Part shown: positions 9,346-17,045 of the stretch, piece by piece | Numbering within the stretch: position 1 is the first letter of the stretch | Layout of the letters: each line of letters opens with the position of its first letter | From: CAYRHN01 sp964424115 | GTDB taxonomy: Bacteria > Chloroflexota > Anaerolineae > Anaerolineales > Anaerolineaceae | Length of the DNA: 64,000 nucleotides | NCBI GenBank assembly: GCA_964424115.1 | Contig: CAYRHN010000004.1 | Span: 1 to 64,000 of the forward strand | Direction: 5' to 3' | Program-made: the position numbers and the translations under genes | The notes under the pieces: model-generated | Told to the model about the DNA's origin: nothing | Database searches by the model: none | What the model saw: only the letters and a program-made list of their open reading frames with translations

Positions 9346-11296
9346 CTTTCTTCAGGATCTGCGCATGAAACCAACTTTCATTATCGCTGCGGCATTATTG
9401 CTGCTTTCTGCCTGCCAGGCGGCTCCCACTGCTGCGCCCTCGGCCACCCCTACGGCTGCCGAACCGACCCCTCAACCCACTGCCACGTTCACCCCCACGC
9501 CCGAGCCGCCCAAATCCCTGGTGGTCTGCATCGGGCAGGAGCCGCAGACGCTCTATATGTATGCCGGCAACTCGCGCGCGATGTGGAGTGTGCTGGAGGC
9601 GGTCTATGACGGGCCGATTGATATGCGCGGCTACACCCCTGTGCCGGTCATCCTGGAGAAGCTGCCTGCCCTGGCCGACGGCGACGCGTTGGTTCAGCCG
9701 GTGGACGTGCTGGAAGGCCAGGCTGTGCTGGACGCGGACGGCAATTTTACCTATCTGAAGGCCGGCGCGCGCTACCTGCCCAGCGGCTGCTCCTCGGACG
9801 CTTGCGCGGTGACCTGGGACGGGACCAGCCCGGTGCAGATGGACCGCCTGCAATTGACCTTCAAGCTTCTTCCCGGCCTGCTCTGGTCGGACGGCGCGCC
9901 GCTCACCGCGGACGATTCGGTCTATTCCTTTGAACTGGCTTCCGACCCCGACACGCCGGTCAACAAGCGCATCGTGGAGCGCACCGTTTCTTATACCTCC
10001 CCGGATGCCGTGACCGTGCAGTGGCAGGGCATTCCCGGTTATTTCCCGCAGACTTACGAGGGCCTGTTCTTCTCGCCCCTCCCGCGCCATACCTGGGGCT
10101 TGCTTGGCGCAGCCGACCTGCTCAAAGCGGACCTCTCCAATACCACCCCGCTGGGCTGGGGGCCGTACGTGATCCAGGAATGGGTCAAGGGCGACCACAT
10201 CACCCTGGCGCGCAACCCCAATTATTTCCGCGCTGCGGAAGGGCTGCCCGAGTTCGAGACGCTGGTCTACCGCTTCCTGGGTGAGAACGCCGACAGCAAC
10301 CTGGAAGCGCTGCTGGTGGGCGAATGCGACATCGTTGACCAGACCACCCTGCTGGAAGACCAGCTTGGTCAGGTGATCGAACTGCAGGGCCAACGTCAGC
10401 TGTTAGCCTTCGTCGGGCTGGGACCCGAGGTGGAACAGTTGGTGCTGGGCATCCGCCCCGCTTCCTATGACGACGGCTTCACCCCCGGCAGCGACCGCCC
10501 GGATTTCTTTGGCGACCTGCGCACCCGCCAGGCGATTGCCTATTGCCTGGATCGGGCGACCCTCATCGCCTCCCTGCGCTCCGGGCAGGGACAGGTGGCG
10601 GTCGGCATGGTGCCGCCGGCCAGTCCCTTCTATCCCTCCGACCTCTCCGCCCTGCCTTACGATCCGGCCCAGGGCGCCCGCCTGCTGGACGAGGTGGGCT
10701 GGAAGGACAGCGACAACAACCCGGATACCCCGCGCGTGGCGCAGGGCGTGGCGGGCGTGCCGGACGGGACGCCTTTCGTGATCGAATACGCCACCAGTCA
10801 GGCCTCGCTGCGCCTGAAGGTGGCCGACCTGCTGATCAAGTCCCTGGCCGGCTGCGGTATCCAGGCCAACCTGAACAGCTATAACGTCAGCGACCTGTAC
10901 GCGGCCGGGCCGGATGGGATCCTCTTTGGGCGCAAGTTCGACCTGGCCCAGTTCGCCTGGGCGGCGGCGCGTTTGCCCTCCTGCGGTCTTTACGAGACCG
11001 GCCAGGTTCCCAACGCGGCCAACTCCTGGCTGGGCGGCAATATCACCGGCTTCAGCAATGCCGAATACGACGCGGCCTGCCAGGCCGCCCGGGCTTCCCG
11101 TCCCGGCGACGGCAGCGACCCGGTGGCGCTTTACCAGCAGGTGCAGCGCATCTTTGCCGACCAATTGCCTGCCATTCCCCTCTATTACGACGTCAAGCTG
11201 GCCGCCACCCGCCTGGATGTGTGCAACTTCTCCCTGGATGTCAGCGCCCGCAGCGACCTGTGGAATTTAGAGGCCATCAGCCGCAACTGTCCGTAG
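9338..11296 (+). CDS. ABC-type peptide/oligopeptide-binding lipoprotein (SBP family 5)
   Basis: A 652-aa extracytoplasmic solute-binding protein of the OppA/DppA family. The ATG at 9338 has an ideal RBS (GGAGGAG, 9328-9334) inside the end of rsgA; an ATG at 9365 is a weaker alternative. A lipoprotein signal (LLLLSACQ) is followed by a TPTA/TPQPTATFTPTP linker typical of Chloroflexota. Family hallmarks: LLWSDGAPLTADDSVYSFE, the G-PY-x-W region (GWGPYVIQEW), and ATRQAIAYCLDRATL-like FGDLRTRQAIAYCLDR. No permease or ATPase gene is adjacent, so either the transporter is encoded elsewhere or the protein acts as a stand-alone sensor or binding protein. Substrate unknown. Confidence 0.9.
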   Translation: MTNFLQDLRMKPTFIIAAALLLLSACQAAPTAAPSATPTAAEPTPQPTATFTPTPEPPKSLVVCIGQEPQTLYMYAGNSRAMWSVLEAVYDGPIDMRGYTPVPVILEKLPALADGDALVQPVDVLEGQAVLDADGNFTYLKAGARYLPSGCSSDACAVTWDGTSPVQMDRLQLTFKLLPGLLWSDGAPLTADDSVYSFELASDPDTPVNKRIVERTVSYTSPDAVTVQWQGIPGYFPQTYEGLFFSPLPRHTWGLLGAADLLKADLSNTTPLGWGPYVIQEWVKGDHITLARNPNYFRAAEGLPEFETLVYRFLGENADSNLEALLVGECDIVDQTTLLEDQLGQVIELQGQRQLLAFVGLGPEVEQLVLGIRPASYDDGFTPGSDRPDFFGDLRTRQAIAYCLDRATLIASLRSGQGQVAVGMVPPASPFYPSDLSALPYDPAQGARLLDEVGWKDSDNNPDTPRVAQGVAGVPDGTPFVIEYATSQASLRLKVADLLIKSLAGCGIQANLNSYNVSDLYAAGPDGILFGRKFDLAQFAWAAARLPSCGLYETGQVPNAANSWLGGNITGFSNAEYDAACQAARASRPGDGSDPVALYQQVQRIFADQLPAIPLYYDVKLAATRLDVCNFSLDVSARSDLWNLEAISRNCP

Positions 11297-11327
11297 CTGT
11301 TTTGGCTGGTTGGCAAGGGCCAAGAGC

Positions 11328-11942
11328 ATGGAAATTGTGATCAATGACCTGGGGATCGACATCTTCCCGCTCGGGATCGCCTTGCTGGCCCTGGCTCTCC
11401 TGGTTCTCCGGCGGCGCGGCCACACCTGGCCTTACCTGTTCTGTTTTGCCCTCTTCTGGGTATACCTCCAACTAGCCCTGAAGGAAACCTTCTTCCCGCT
11501 GCAGATCAACGGCACCTATGTGGAAGTGATGCGCCAGGAGCCGCTTGAGTCGCACATCAACCTGGCGCCGTTCTTTTTCCGCTACGGCTTGAACCAATAC
11601 CTGCTGCTCGGCCTGCTCCAAAATCTCCTCCTCACCGTCCCCTTTGGTTTCGGGATCAATTTCATTCAGCGGGTGAGACTGCGCAAGGCGGTGTGGCTTT
11701 CTCTAGCGGTCGGGTTGGGCATCGAGAGCGCCCAACTGCTCCTCTCGCTGCTGCTGGGATATCCTTACCGCGTGATCGACATCAACGATGCCATCCTCAA
11801 CCTGGCCGGCTTCTGGTTGGGCTACGGCTTGTTTAGGCTCTGCGCCTGGGCCTACCTGGCCGTGTTGGAGAAGCGGCATCCCCGTCCCCTGGGTGCGTGG
11901 GATTTCTTCTATCGGGTGGCTGATGGGGGAGAGATAAAATAA
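11328..11942 (+). CDS. VanZ-like family membrane protein
   Basis: A 204-aa integral membrane protein with about five hydrophobic segments. It matches the VanZ-like family in its segments NLAPFF, LLLTVPFGF, the central E-S-x-Q-L (IESAQLL) and DINDAILNLAGFWLGY. VanZ gives low-level teicoplanin resistance in enterococci, but most members are uncharacterised, so no resistance role is claimed. The ATG at 11328 is preferred over a TTG at 11310. The gene ends at an inverted repeat that can serve as its terminator. Confidence 0.85.
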   Translation: MEIVINDLGIDIFPLGIALLALALLVLRRRGHTWPYLFCFALFWVYLQLALKETFFPLQINGTYVEVMRQEPLESHINLAPFFFRYGLNQYLLLGLLQNLLLTVPFGFGINFIQRVRLRKAVWLSLAVGLGIESAQLLLSLLLGYPYRVIDINDAILNLAGFWLGYGLFRLCAWAYLAVLEKRHPRPLGAWDFFYRVADGGEIK

Positions 11943-11948
11943 CAGGGT

Positions 11949-11984
11949 GTTGTTTTTTTTCGCGCGTAGCGCGAAAAAAACAAC
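11949..11984. terminator. Bidirectional hairpin terminator between vanZ-like gene and tRNA-Gly
   Basis: Near-perfect inverted repeat: GTTG + T-run + CGCGC, a 3-nt loop (GTA), then GCGCG + A-run + CAAC. It reads as a GC stem followed by a T-run on both strands. It would end the vanZ-like transcript and, on the minus strand, the tRNA-Gly transcript after the tRNA-like repeat. Confidence 0.75.
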
Positions 11985-11994
11985 CTGAAATTCT

Positions 11995-12063
11995 GAGCGG
12001 GCGACCGGATTCGGACATCGTCCCCGTAGGGGGCCAGTGAATGTCTAACAGGTTAAAAAGAAA
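11995..12063 (-). repeat. Interrupted copy of the tRNA-Gly 3' end (69-bp unit)
   Basis: 22 bp (11995-12016) are identical to the 3' end of the adjacent tRNA-Gly gene (12064-12085): acceptor strand, T-stem and T-loop. Further along, the copy resumes similarity (GACATTC) to the anticodon/variable region. In the T-arm an 18-nt insert appears (tRNA sense: CCCCC-TAC-GGGG then ACGATG), which forms a small GC hairpin. The two starts are 69 bp apart. It lies between the tRNA and its terminator, so it would be part of the tRNA primary transcript. It lacks a 5' half and cannot be a functional tRNA. Confidence 0.8.
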
Positions 12064-12064
12064 G

Positions 12065-12136
12065 AGCGGGCGACCGGATTCGGACCGGCGAATGTCAGCT
12101 TGGAAGGCTGATGCCTTACCACTTGGCGACGCCCGC
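12065..12136 (-). tRNA. tRNA-Gly (anticodon UCC)
   Basis: 72 nt. Acceptor arms GCGGGCG/CGCCCGC pair fully, discriminator U. The D-arm is GCC/GGC, the anticodon stem TCAGC/GCTGA encloses loop CTTCCAA (anticodon TCC), and the T-arm is GCCGG-TCCGAAT-CCGGT. CCA is not encoded. Its 3' end is duplicated downstream. Confidence 0.95.
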
Positions 12137-12254
12137 TTGCTGCCAATAATTATAAACGGAATTTCGCATCTTGAGTAGGCGTGCGCAAGCCGAACCTTGC
12201 CAGGTATGTTCATCCTCCAAAGGAAGGACAAACATACCCTCCTGGCTATCCCCG

Positions 12255-12283
12255 TTGTTAGGGCGCGCGGGGCGTGGTAGAAT
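12255..12283 (+). promoter_or_regulatory. Sigma70-type promoter of pdxS
   Basis: TTGTTA (12255-12260), 17-nt spacer, TAGAAT (12278-12283), followed about 40 nt later by the pdxS start with its own AGGAGG. It reads toward pdxST. Confidence 0.6.
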
Positions 12284-12321
12284 CAAAATGATATTGGATT
12301 TTTGTCAGGAGGTTGAGTGTT

Positions 12322-13209
12322 ATGGAACAAGAAATTGCCACTTTTGCGGTAAAAAAGGGTCTGGCGCAGATGCTGAAAGGCGGCGTGATCATGGATGTGG
12401 TCACCCCGGAACATGCCAGGATCGCTGAAGAAGCCGGCGCGGTGGCGGTGATGGCGCTGGAACGCGTTCCAGCCGATATCCGCGCCAACGGCGGTGTGGC
12501 GCGCATGAGCGACCCCGAATTGATCCTCAAGATCATGGACGCGGTGACCATCCCGGTGATGGCCAAGTGCCGCATCGGTCATTTTGTAGAAGCGCAAATA
12601 TTGGAATCGCTGGGTGTGGATTATATCGATGAGTCGGAAGTGCTCACTCCCGCAGATGAATCTTTCCACATTTACAAGCACCCCTTCAAGGTGCCGTTCG
12701 TGTGCGGCTGCCGCAACCTTGGCGAAGCCGCCCGCCGGATTGGCGAAGGCGCGGCGATGATCCGCACCAAGGGCGAGGCTGGAACCGGCGATGTGGTCGA
12801 AGCGGTGCGTCATGCCCGCTCGGTCTTTGGGCAGATCCGCCAACTGGTGAACATGCCCGAAGAAGAAGTGATGAGCTTTGCCAAGGAGTTGGGTGCGCCG
12901 TATGAGGTGCTGATGGAAACCCGCCGCCTGGGCCGCATGCCGGTGGTCAATTTTGCTGCGGGTGGGATCGCCACCCCGGCGGATGCCGCTTTGATGATGC
13001 AATTGGGAGTGGACGGCGTGTTCGTTGGCTCCGGCATCTTCAAGTCCGGCGACCCGGCCAAACGCGCTGCGGCCATCGTCAAGGCCACCACCCACTACCA
13101 GGACGCCAAGATCCTGGCCGAGGTCAGCCGCAACCTGGGCGAACCGATGGTCGGGCGGCAGGTCTCTGCCATCCCTGAAGGCGAACTGATCGCCGGGCGC
13201 GGCTGGTAA
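12322..13209 (+). CDS. pdxS: Pyridoxal 5'-phosphate synthase, lyase subunit PdxS
   Basis: A 295-aa (beta/alpha)8 enzyme that builds PLP from ribose 5-phosphate, glyceraldehyde 3-phosphate and ammonia supplied by PdxT (DXP-independent route). The start is the ATG at 12322 with AGGAGG (12307-12312) at good spacing; a TTG at 12313 abuts the RBS. Typical segments: [51 protein letters not shown] and the phosphate-binding [15 protein letters not shown]. Length and conservation are normal. Directly followed by pdxT, giving a complete synthase. Confidence 0.98.
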   Translation: MEQEIATFAVKKGLAQMLKGGVIMDVVTPEHARIAEEAGAVAVMALERVPADIRANGGVARMSDPELILKIMDAVTIPVMAKCRIGHFVEAQILESLGVDYIDESEVLTPADESFHIYKHPFKVPFVCGCRNLGEAARRIGEGAAMIRTKGEAGTGDVVEAVRHARSVFGQIRQLVNMPEEEVMSFAKELGAPYEVLMETRRLGRMPVVNFAAGGIATPADAALMMQLGVDGVFVGSGIFKSGDPAKRAAAIVKATTHYQDAKILAEVSRNLGEPMVGRQVSAIPEGELIAGRGW

Positions 13210-13227
13210 TCGTCGGAGCGAAATAGC

Positions 13228-13806
13228 ATGAAGATCGGTGTTTTGGCGCTGCAAGGCGATTTCATCGAACATCAAGTCATCCTGGAAGGCCTGGGCGCCG
13301 AGGTAGTGCAGGTCCGGCTGGCGGACCATCTGGAAGGCTTGAGCGGGCTGGTCATCCCCGGCGGGGAATCGACCACCATCGGCAAGCTGGCGGTGGATTT
13401 TGGCCTGTTGGAGCCGCTGCGCGTCTTTGGCCGCGAACATGCCATTTGGGGCACCTGCGCCGGGGCGATCTTTCTCTCCCTGGACGCACGCCGCAAGCAG
13501 CCCCTCCTGGGGTTGATGGACATCACCGTGGAACGTAACGCCTTCGGACGCCAGGTTGATTCCTTTGAGGCAGACCTGGACGTGCCTGCACTGAAAAGCG
13601 TTGATCCTTCTGGGGCCGCCTTCCACGCTGTTTTCATCCGCGCCCCGTTGATCGAAGCGGTCGGGCCGCGCGCCGAGGTGCTCTGCCGCATGGCGGACGG
13701 GCGCATCGTGGCTGCCCAGCAGGAACGCCTGCTGGCCACCTCCTTCCACCCCGAACTGACCGGCGACGCGCGCTTTCACCGCTATTTTATGGAGTTGGCA
13801 AGATAG
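13228..13806 (+). CDS. pdxT: Pyridoxal 5'-phosphate synthase, glutaminase subunit PdxT
   Basis: A 192-aa class I glutamine amidotransferase that releases ammonia for PdxS. The nucleophile is in GTCAGAIFLS (Cys near residue 76), GGESTT is the oxyanion strand, and the His/Glu pair is in TSFHPEL. RBS GGAG lies 9 nt upstream of ATG 13228. It forms an operon with pdxS (18-nt gap). Confidence 0.98.
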   Translation: MKIGVLALQGDFIEHQVILEGLGAEVVQVRLADHLEGLSGLVIPGGESTTIGKLAVDFGLLEPLRVFGREHAIWGTCAGAIFLSLDARRKQPLLGLMDITVERNAFGRQVDSFEADLDVPALKSVDPSGAAFHAVFIRAPLIEAVGPRAEVLCRMADGRIVAAQQERLLATSFHPELTGDARFHRYFMELAR

Positions 13807-13841
13807 AGATTCGCTCGTTTGCCTGGTTTGACCTCCCTGCA

Positions 13842-14729
13842 TTGTTCCGTTACCGGCACGATGTGCTGGTGATGGATACTGTCCGGGCTTTGACGCGCGG
13901 GAACCTGAGCGGGTGGTCGGTGCTGATGACCCAATTGCACCCAGCCCGCGAGTGTTTTACCGCCGTGCTGGAACCCAACCAGGGTCCACCGCGCCTGATC
14001 GGTCAGACGGTTTACCGCCCCGGTCAGCGCGCCGCGCAGATCTCTTACCTGTTGCCTGGCAACGGCGGCGGGCTGCCGGAGATGCCCGGCCTTTTGGAAG
14101 GGCTGGCCTGGCAGGCTGGCCGCTGGGGCGCGCAAATGCTGTTGGCAGATGTGGACGAGCGTTCGCCCTTTTTCGAGGCCCTGCGCCGGGCTGGTTTTTC
14201 AGTCTATGCCTGGCAGCGGGTCTGGCAATTGCCCGCCCCTTGCACAGCCGGGCATGCGGATCTGTGGCGCATTTCCTCCGGCGTGGATGCACTGGCTGCT
14301 TACGGGCTTTACCAGGGATTGGTGCCCCCCATGGTGCAGCGCGCTGAGTCCTTCCCCCGTGCACCCGGCGCGCGCTGCGCGCACCTGGCCTGCCGCCAGG
14401 GCGGTGAATTATTGGCCTATGTGGAAGTGATCGAAGGCGGGCAGGGAATTTTCTTGCAACCCTACATCCACCCGCAGGCCGAGCAGGTGCGCGATCTGCT
14501 GGATGGGCTGGCTGGACTGCCGCGCTGGCAGGGCCGCCCGGTCTACCTGGCGGTGCGTTCCTACCAGGCCTGGCTGGAACCGCTGCTGGACGAAATGCAG
14601 GCTGCTGCCGCCGCGCGCCAGGCCCTGCTGGTCAAGTACCTGACCGCTGCTGAACGGCTGGCCGATCCGGTGCGCGAGGCGCAAAAGGCCGATCAACCGG
14701 CCGCTCCGGCTTATAATATAACCAAGTGA
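13842..14729 (+). CDS. GNAT-like N-acetyltransferase-related protein
   Basis: About 295 aa, unknown substrate. The middle resembles a GNAT fold (AQISYLLP strand, then a helix EGLAWQAGRWGAQMLLADVDERSPFFEALRRAGF, given here only as landmarks near residues 85-120). A second half may be a further GNAT-like lobe (YVEVIEGGQGIFLQPYIHP). The start is uncertain. The listed TTG (13842) has no RBS, while protein-like sequence in the same frame (EIRSFAWFDLPAL) extends upstream to the pdxT stop. There only ATA (13803) or ATT (13809) is available, with GGAG at 13791-13794. It is followed 10 nt later by the R3H/AAA gene. Confidence 0.72.
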   Translation: MFRYRHDVLVMDTVRALTRGNLSGWSVLMTQLHPARECFTAVLEPNQGPPRLIGQTVYRPGQRAAQISYLLPGNGGGLPEMPGLLEGLAWQAGRWGAQMLLADVDERSPFFEALRRAGFSVYAWQRVWQLPAPCTAGHADLWRISSGVDALAAYGLYQGLVPPMVQRAESFPRAPGARCAHLACRQGGELLAYVEVIEGGQGIFLQPYIHPQAEQVRDLLDGLAGLPRWQGRPVYLAVRSYQAWLEPLLDEMQAAAAARQALLVKYLTAAERLADPVREAQKADQPAAPAYNITK

Positions 14730-14739
14730 GAATTTTCTT

Positions 14740-16392
14740 ATGACGCAGCGAAGAATTACCGACGATTTGCATATTTTGATGAGTGTCATCCCTCCCCGCG
14801 TGGCGGAGGAAGTGGCGCGGGTGAACAACAGCGACAGCCTGCTGGAGATCATCCTCGACCTTGGCCGCCAGCCGGTGGCGCGCTTTGTGGATGGTGAGGT
14901 TCCCCTCTCCTCGGAGGAGGTCGGCCGCGCCGATATTGACTTTGTTGTCGAGCGCATCGGCGATTTTGACGCGGACAACCGTGCCGGGCTGGAGCGTACC
15001 CTGCACCGCATTTCAGCCATCCGCAACCGCCGCGGGCACATCGTCGGCCTGACCTGCCGCGTGGGACGCGCGGTCTACGGCACCATCGATATCATCCAGG
15101 ACCTGGTGGAATCGGGCAAGAGCCTGTTGATCCTCGGCAAACCGGGCATCGGCAAGACCACCATGCTGCGCGAGGCTGCTCGCATCCTGGCCGAGAGCAA
15201 GCGGGTCATCATCGTCGATACCTCGAACGAGATCGGCGGGGATGGGGATGTGCCCCACCCTGCGGTGGGCAAAGCCCGCCGCATGCAGGTGCAGACCCCT
15301 GCCCTGCAGCACGAGGTGATGATCGAAGCGGTTGAGAACCACAATCCGGAAGTGATCGTGATTGATGAGATCGGCCGCGAACTGGAAGCCGCCGCTGCCC
15401 GCACCATTGCCGAGCGCGGCGTGCAATTGATCGGCACCGCCCACGGACGAACCTTGGAGAACTTGCTGATCAACCCAACCCTTTCCGACCTGGTGGGTGG
15501 GATCGAGTCAGTCACCCTTTCCGACGAGGAAGCCCGCCGGCGCGGCACGCAAAAGACTGTTCTGGAACGCCGCTCTCCGCCTACCTTCGACGTATTGATC
15601 GAGATCCAGGACCGCGATACGCTTTCCATCCACGCAGATGTGTCTGAATCGGTAGATGCGCTGGTGCGCGGCTATCCCATTCCGCCCGAGATCCGCCGCC
15701 GCGATGAGGACGGCAATATCCATATCGAGAAATCCTCGCGGCCTGCCCGACCCGCCGCCAACAACCCCCGCCGGGCTTCCTTTGGCGAGACTACCCTTCC
15801 CTTCCAGCGCGCAGAACCCGTGGAACGCGTGGAACGTGGAGCGCGTCGCGCTGCCAAATCGTCCGATCGGATCTTGGATGAGGCCGAGGAAGAAGAGGAA
15901 CCTGCCGGGATCAATCAGAACCTGAACGTCAGCCCGCTGCGTATCTTCCTCTATGGGCTCTCGCGCAATCGCCTGCTCCAGGCTGCCAAGCGGCTGGGTT
16001 TGCCGGTCATCGTGGCCCGCGATATCGAAGAGGCCGATGTGGTGGTCACCTTGCGCACCTACTACCGCAGCCGCCAGCAGCCGATCGTGGATGCCGAGCA
16101 GCGCGGCTTGCAGATCTATGTCTTGCGCGCCAATACGGTCAATCAGATGGAGCAATCCCTGGCGGAACTGTATAACATCCCGATGGAGCCCGAACCCTAT
16201 AATATGGACGCGGCCTCCAACCAGACCCGCGTTGCCATCGAGTCGGTCTTGAACGGGCAGCGCTGGGTGGAACTGCCCCCAGCTTCTTCCGCCATCCGCC
16301 GCATGCAACACGAGATGGCCCGCCAGGCGCAGTTGGTCTCGCATTCCTACGGCAAAGAACCAAACCGGCGCGTGCGCATTTTCCGCGACTAG
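14740..16392 (+). CDS. R3H-domain AAA ATPase (Ycf45 / SpoIIIAA-like)
   Basis: A 550-aa cytoplasmic ATPase. The N-terminal region (about 1-110) precedes a P-loop domain related to SpoIIIAA/Ycf45, with Walker A GKPGIGKTT (about 133) and Walker B VIVIDEIG (about 205). After a charged, low-complexity linker (about 330-390), the C-terminal part ends in an R3H-type nucleic-acid-binding module (RMQHEMARQ...SYGKEPNRRVRI). This architecture is conserved in cyanobacteria and Chloroflexota and its biological role is unclear. A TATAAT at 14712-14717 could drive it independently. It lies next to tmk. Confidence 0.88.
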   Translation: MTQRRITDDLHILMSVIPPRVAEEVARVNNSDSLLEIILDLGRQPVARFVDGEVPLSSEEVGRADIDFVVERIGDFDADNRAGLERTLHRISAIRNRRGHIVGLTCRVGRAVYGTIDIIQDLVESGKSLLILGKPGIGKTTMLREAARILAESKRVIIVDTSNEIGGDGDVPHPAVGKARRMQVQTPALQHEVMIEAVENHNPEVIVIDEIGRELEAAAARTIAERGVQLIGTAHGRTLENLLINPTLSDLVGGIESVTLSDEEARRRGTQKTVLERRSPPTFDVLIEIQDRDTLSIHADVSESVDALVRGYPIPPEIRRRDEDGNIHIEKSSRPARPAANNPRRASFGETTLPFQRAEPVERVERGARRAAKSSDRILDEAEEEEEPAGINQNLNVSPLRIFLYGLSRNRLLQAAKRLGLPVIVARDIEEADVVVTLRTYYRSRQQPIVDAEQRGLQIYVLRANTVNQMEQSLAELYNIPMEPEPYNMDAASNQTRVAIESVLNGQRWVELPPASSAIRRMQHEMARQAQLVSHSYGKEPNRRVRIFRD

Positions 16393-16421
16393 CCGGTCAT
16401 TTCAGCACGGGAGGCTAAGCC

Positions 16422-17042
16422 ATGTTCATCACCCTGGAAGGGCCGGAAGGCAGCGGAAAGACCTGCCAGATTGGCGACCTGGCAGCGTTCCTGCGCGTGC
16501 AAGGTTATGAGGTCATCACCACCCGCGAGCCGGGCGGCACGCCCATTGGCGACCAGATCCGCTCCGTGCTGACGCAATTGGATAACACCGCCATGCACCC
16601 GCGTACCGAGATTCTTCTCTTTTGTGCCGGGCGCGCCCAGCATGTGGAACAGCTCATTCGCCCCGCCCTGGCAGAGGGAAAGGTGATCCTGTGCGACCGC
16701 TACGCCGATTCCACCCTGGCCTACCAGGGCTACGGGCACGGCGTCTCGCTGGATACCCTGCGCCGTTTGCTGGAATTCGCCACTGGCGGCTTGCAGCCTG
16801 ACCTGACCTTCCTCCTGGATGTGCCGGTGGAGCAGGGGCTGCAGCGCCGGCGTTCTTCAGGCGGCGAATGGAACCGCCTGGATGCCTACGCCTTGGCCTT
16901 TCACCAGCGTGTTCGCCGCGGTTACCTGGAAATGGCCGCTGCCCAGCCGCAACGCTGGCGCGTGGTGGATGCTGCCCGGCCCATTCCGGATGTACAGGCA
17001 GACCTGCGCCGGTTGGTGTTGGCGAAATTGCAGGAGAAATAG
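16422..17042 (+). CDS. tmk: Thymidylate kinase
   Basis: A 206-aa dTMP kinase making dTDP for DNA synthesis. P-loop EGPEGSGKT (about 6-14), TREPGGTPIGDQIR substrate segment, DRY motif in DRYADSTLAYQG and a lid with RRRSSGGEWNRLD. RBS GGGAGG is upstream of the ATG at 16422. Length is normal. Confidence 0.97.
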   Translation: MFITLEGPEGSGKTCQIGDLAAFLRVQGYEVITTREPGGTPIGDQIRSVLTQLDNTAMHPRTEILLFCAGRAQHVEQLIRPALAEGKVILCDRYADSTLAYQGYGHGVSLDTLRRLLEFATGGLQPDLTFLLDVPVEQGLQRRRSSGGEWNRLDAYALAFHQRVRRGYLEMAAAQPQRWRVVDAARPIPDVQADLRRLVLAKLQEK

Positions 17043-17045
17043 GCC

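Noticed and set aside
11995..12063. A second tRNA-Gly gene
   Set aside because: Only the 3' half is present and the T-arm is broken by an insert; no acceptor 5' strand, D-arm or anticodon arm.
12283..13842. Minus-strand open frame opposite pdxS and pdxT
   Set aside because: Antisense to two highly conserved genes; no homology recognised.
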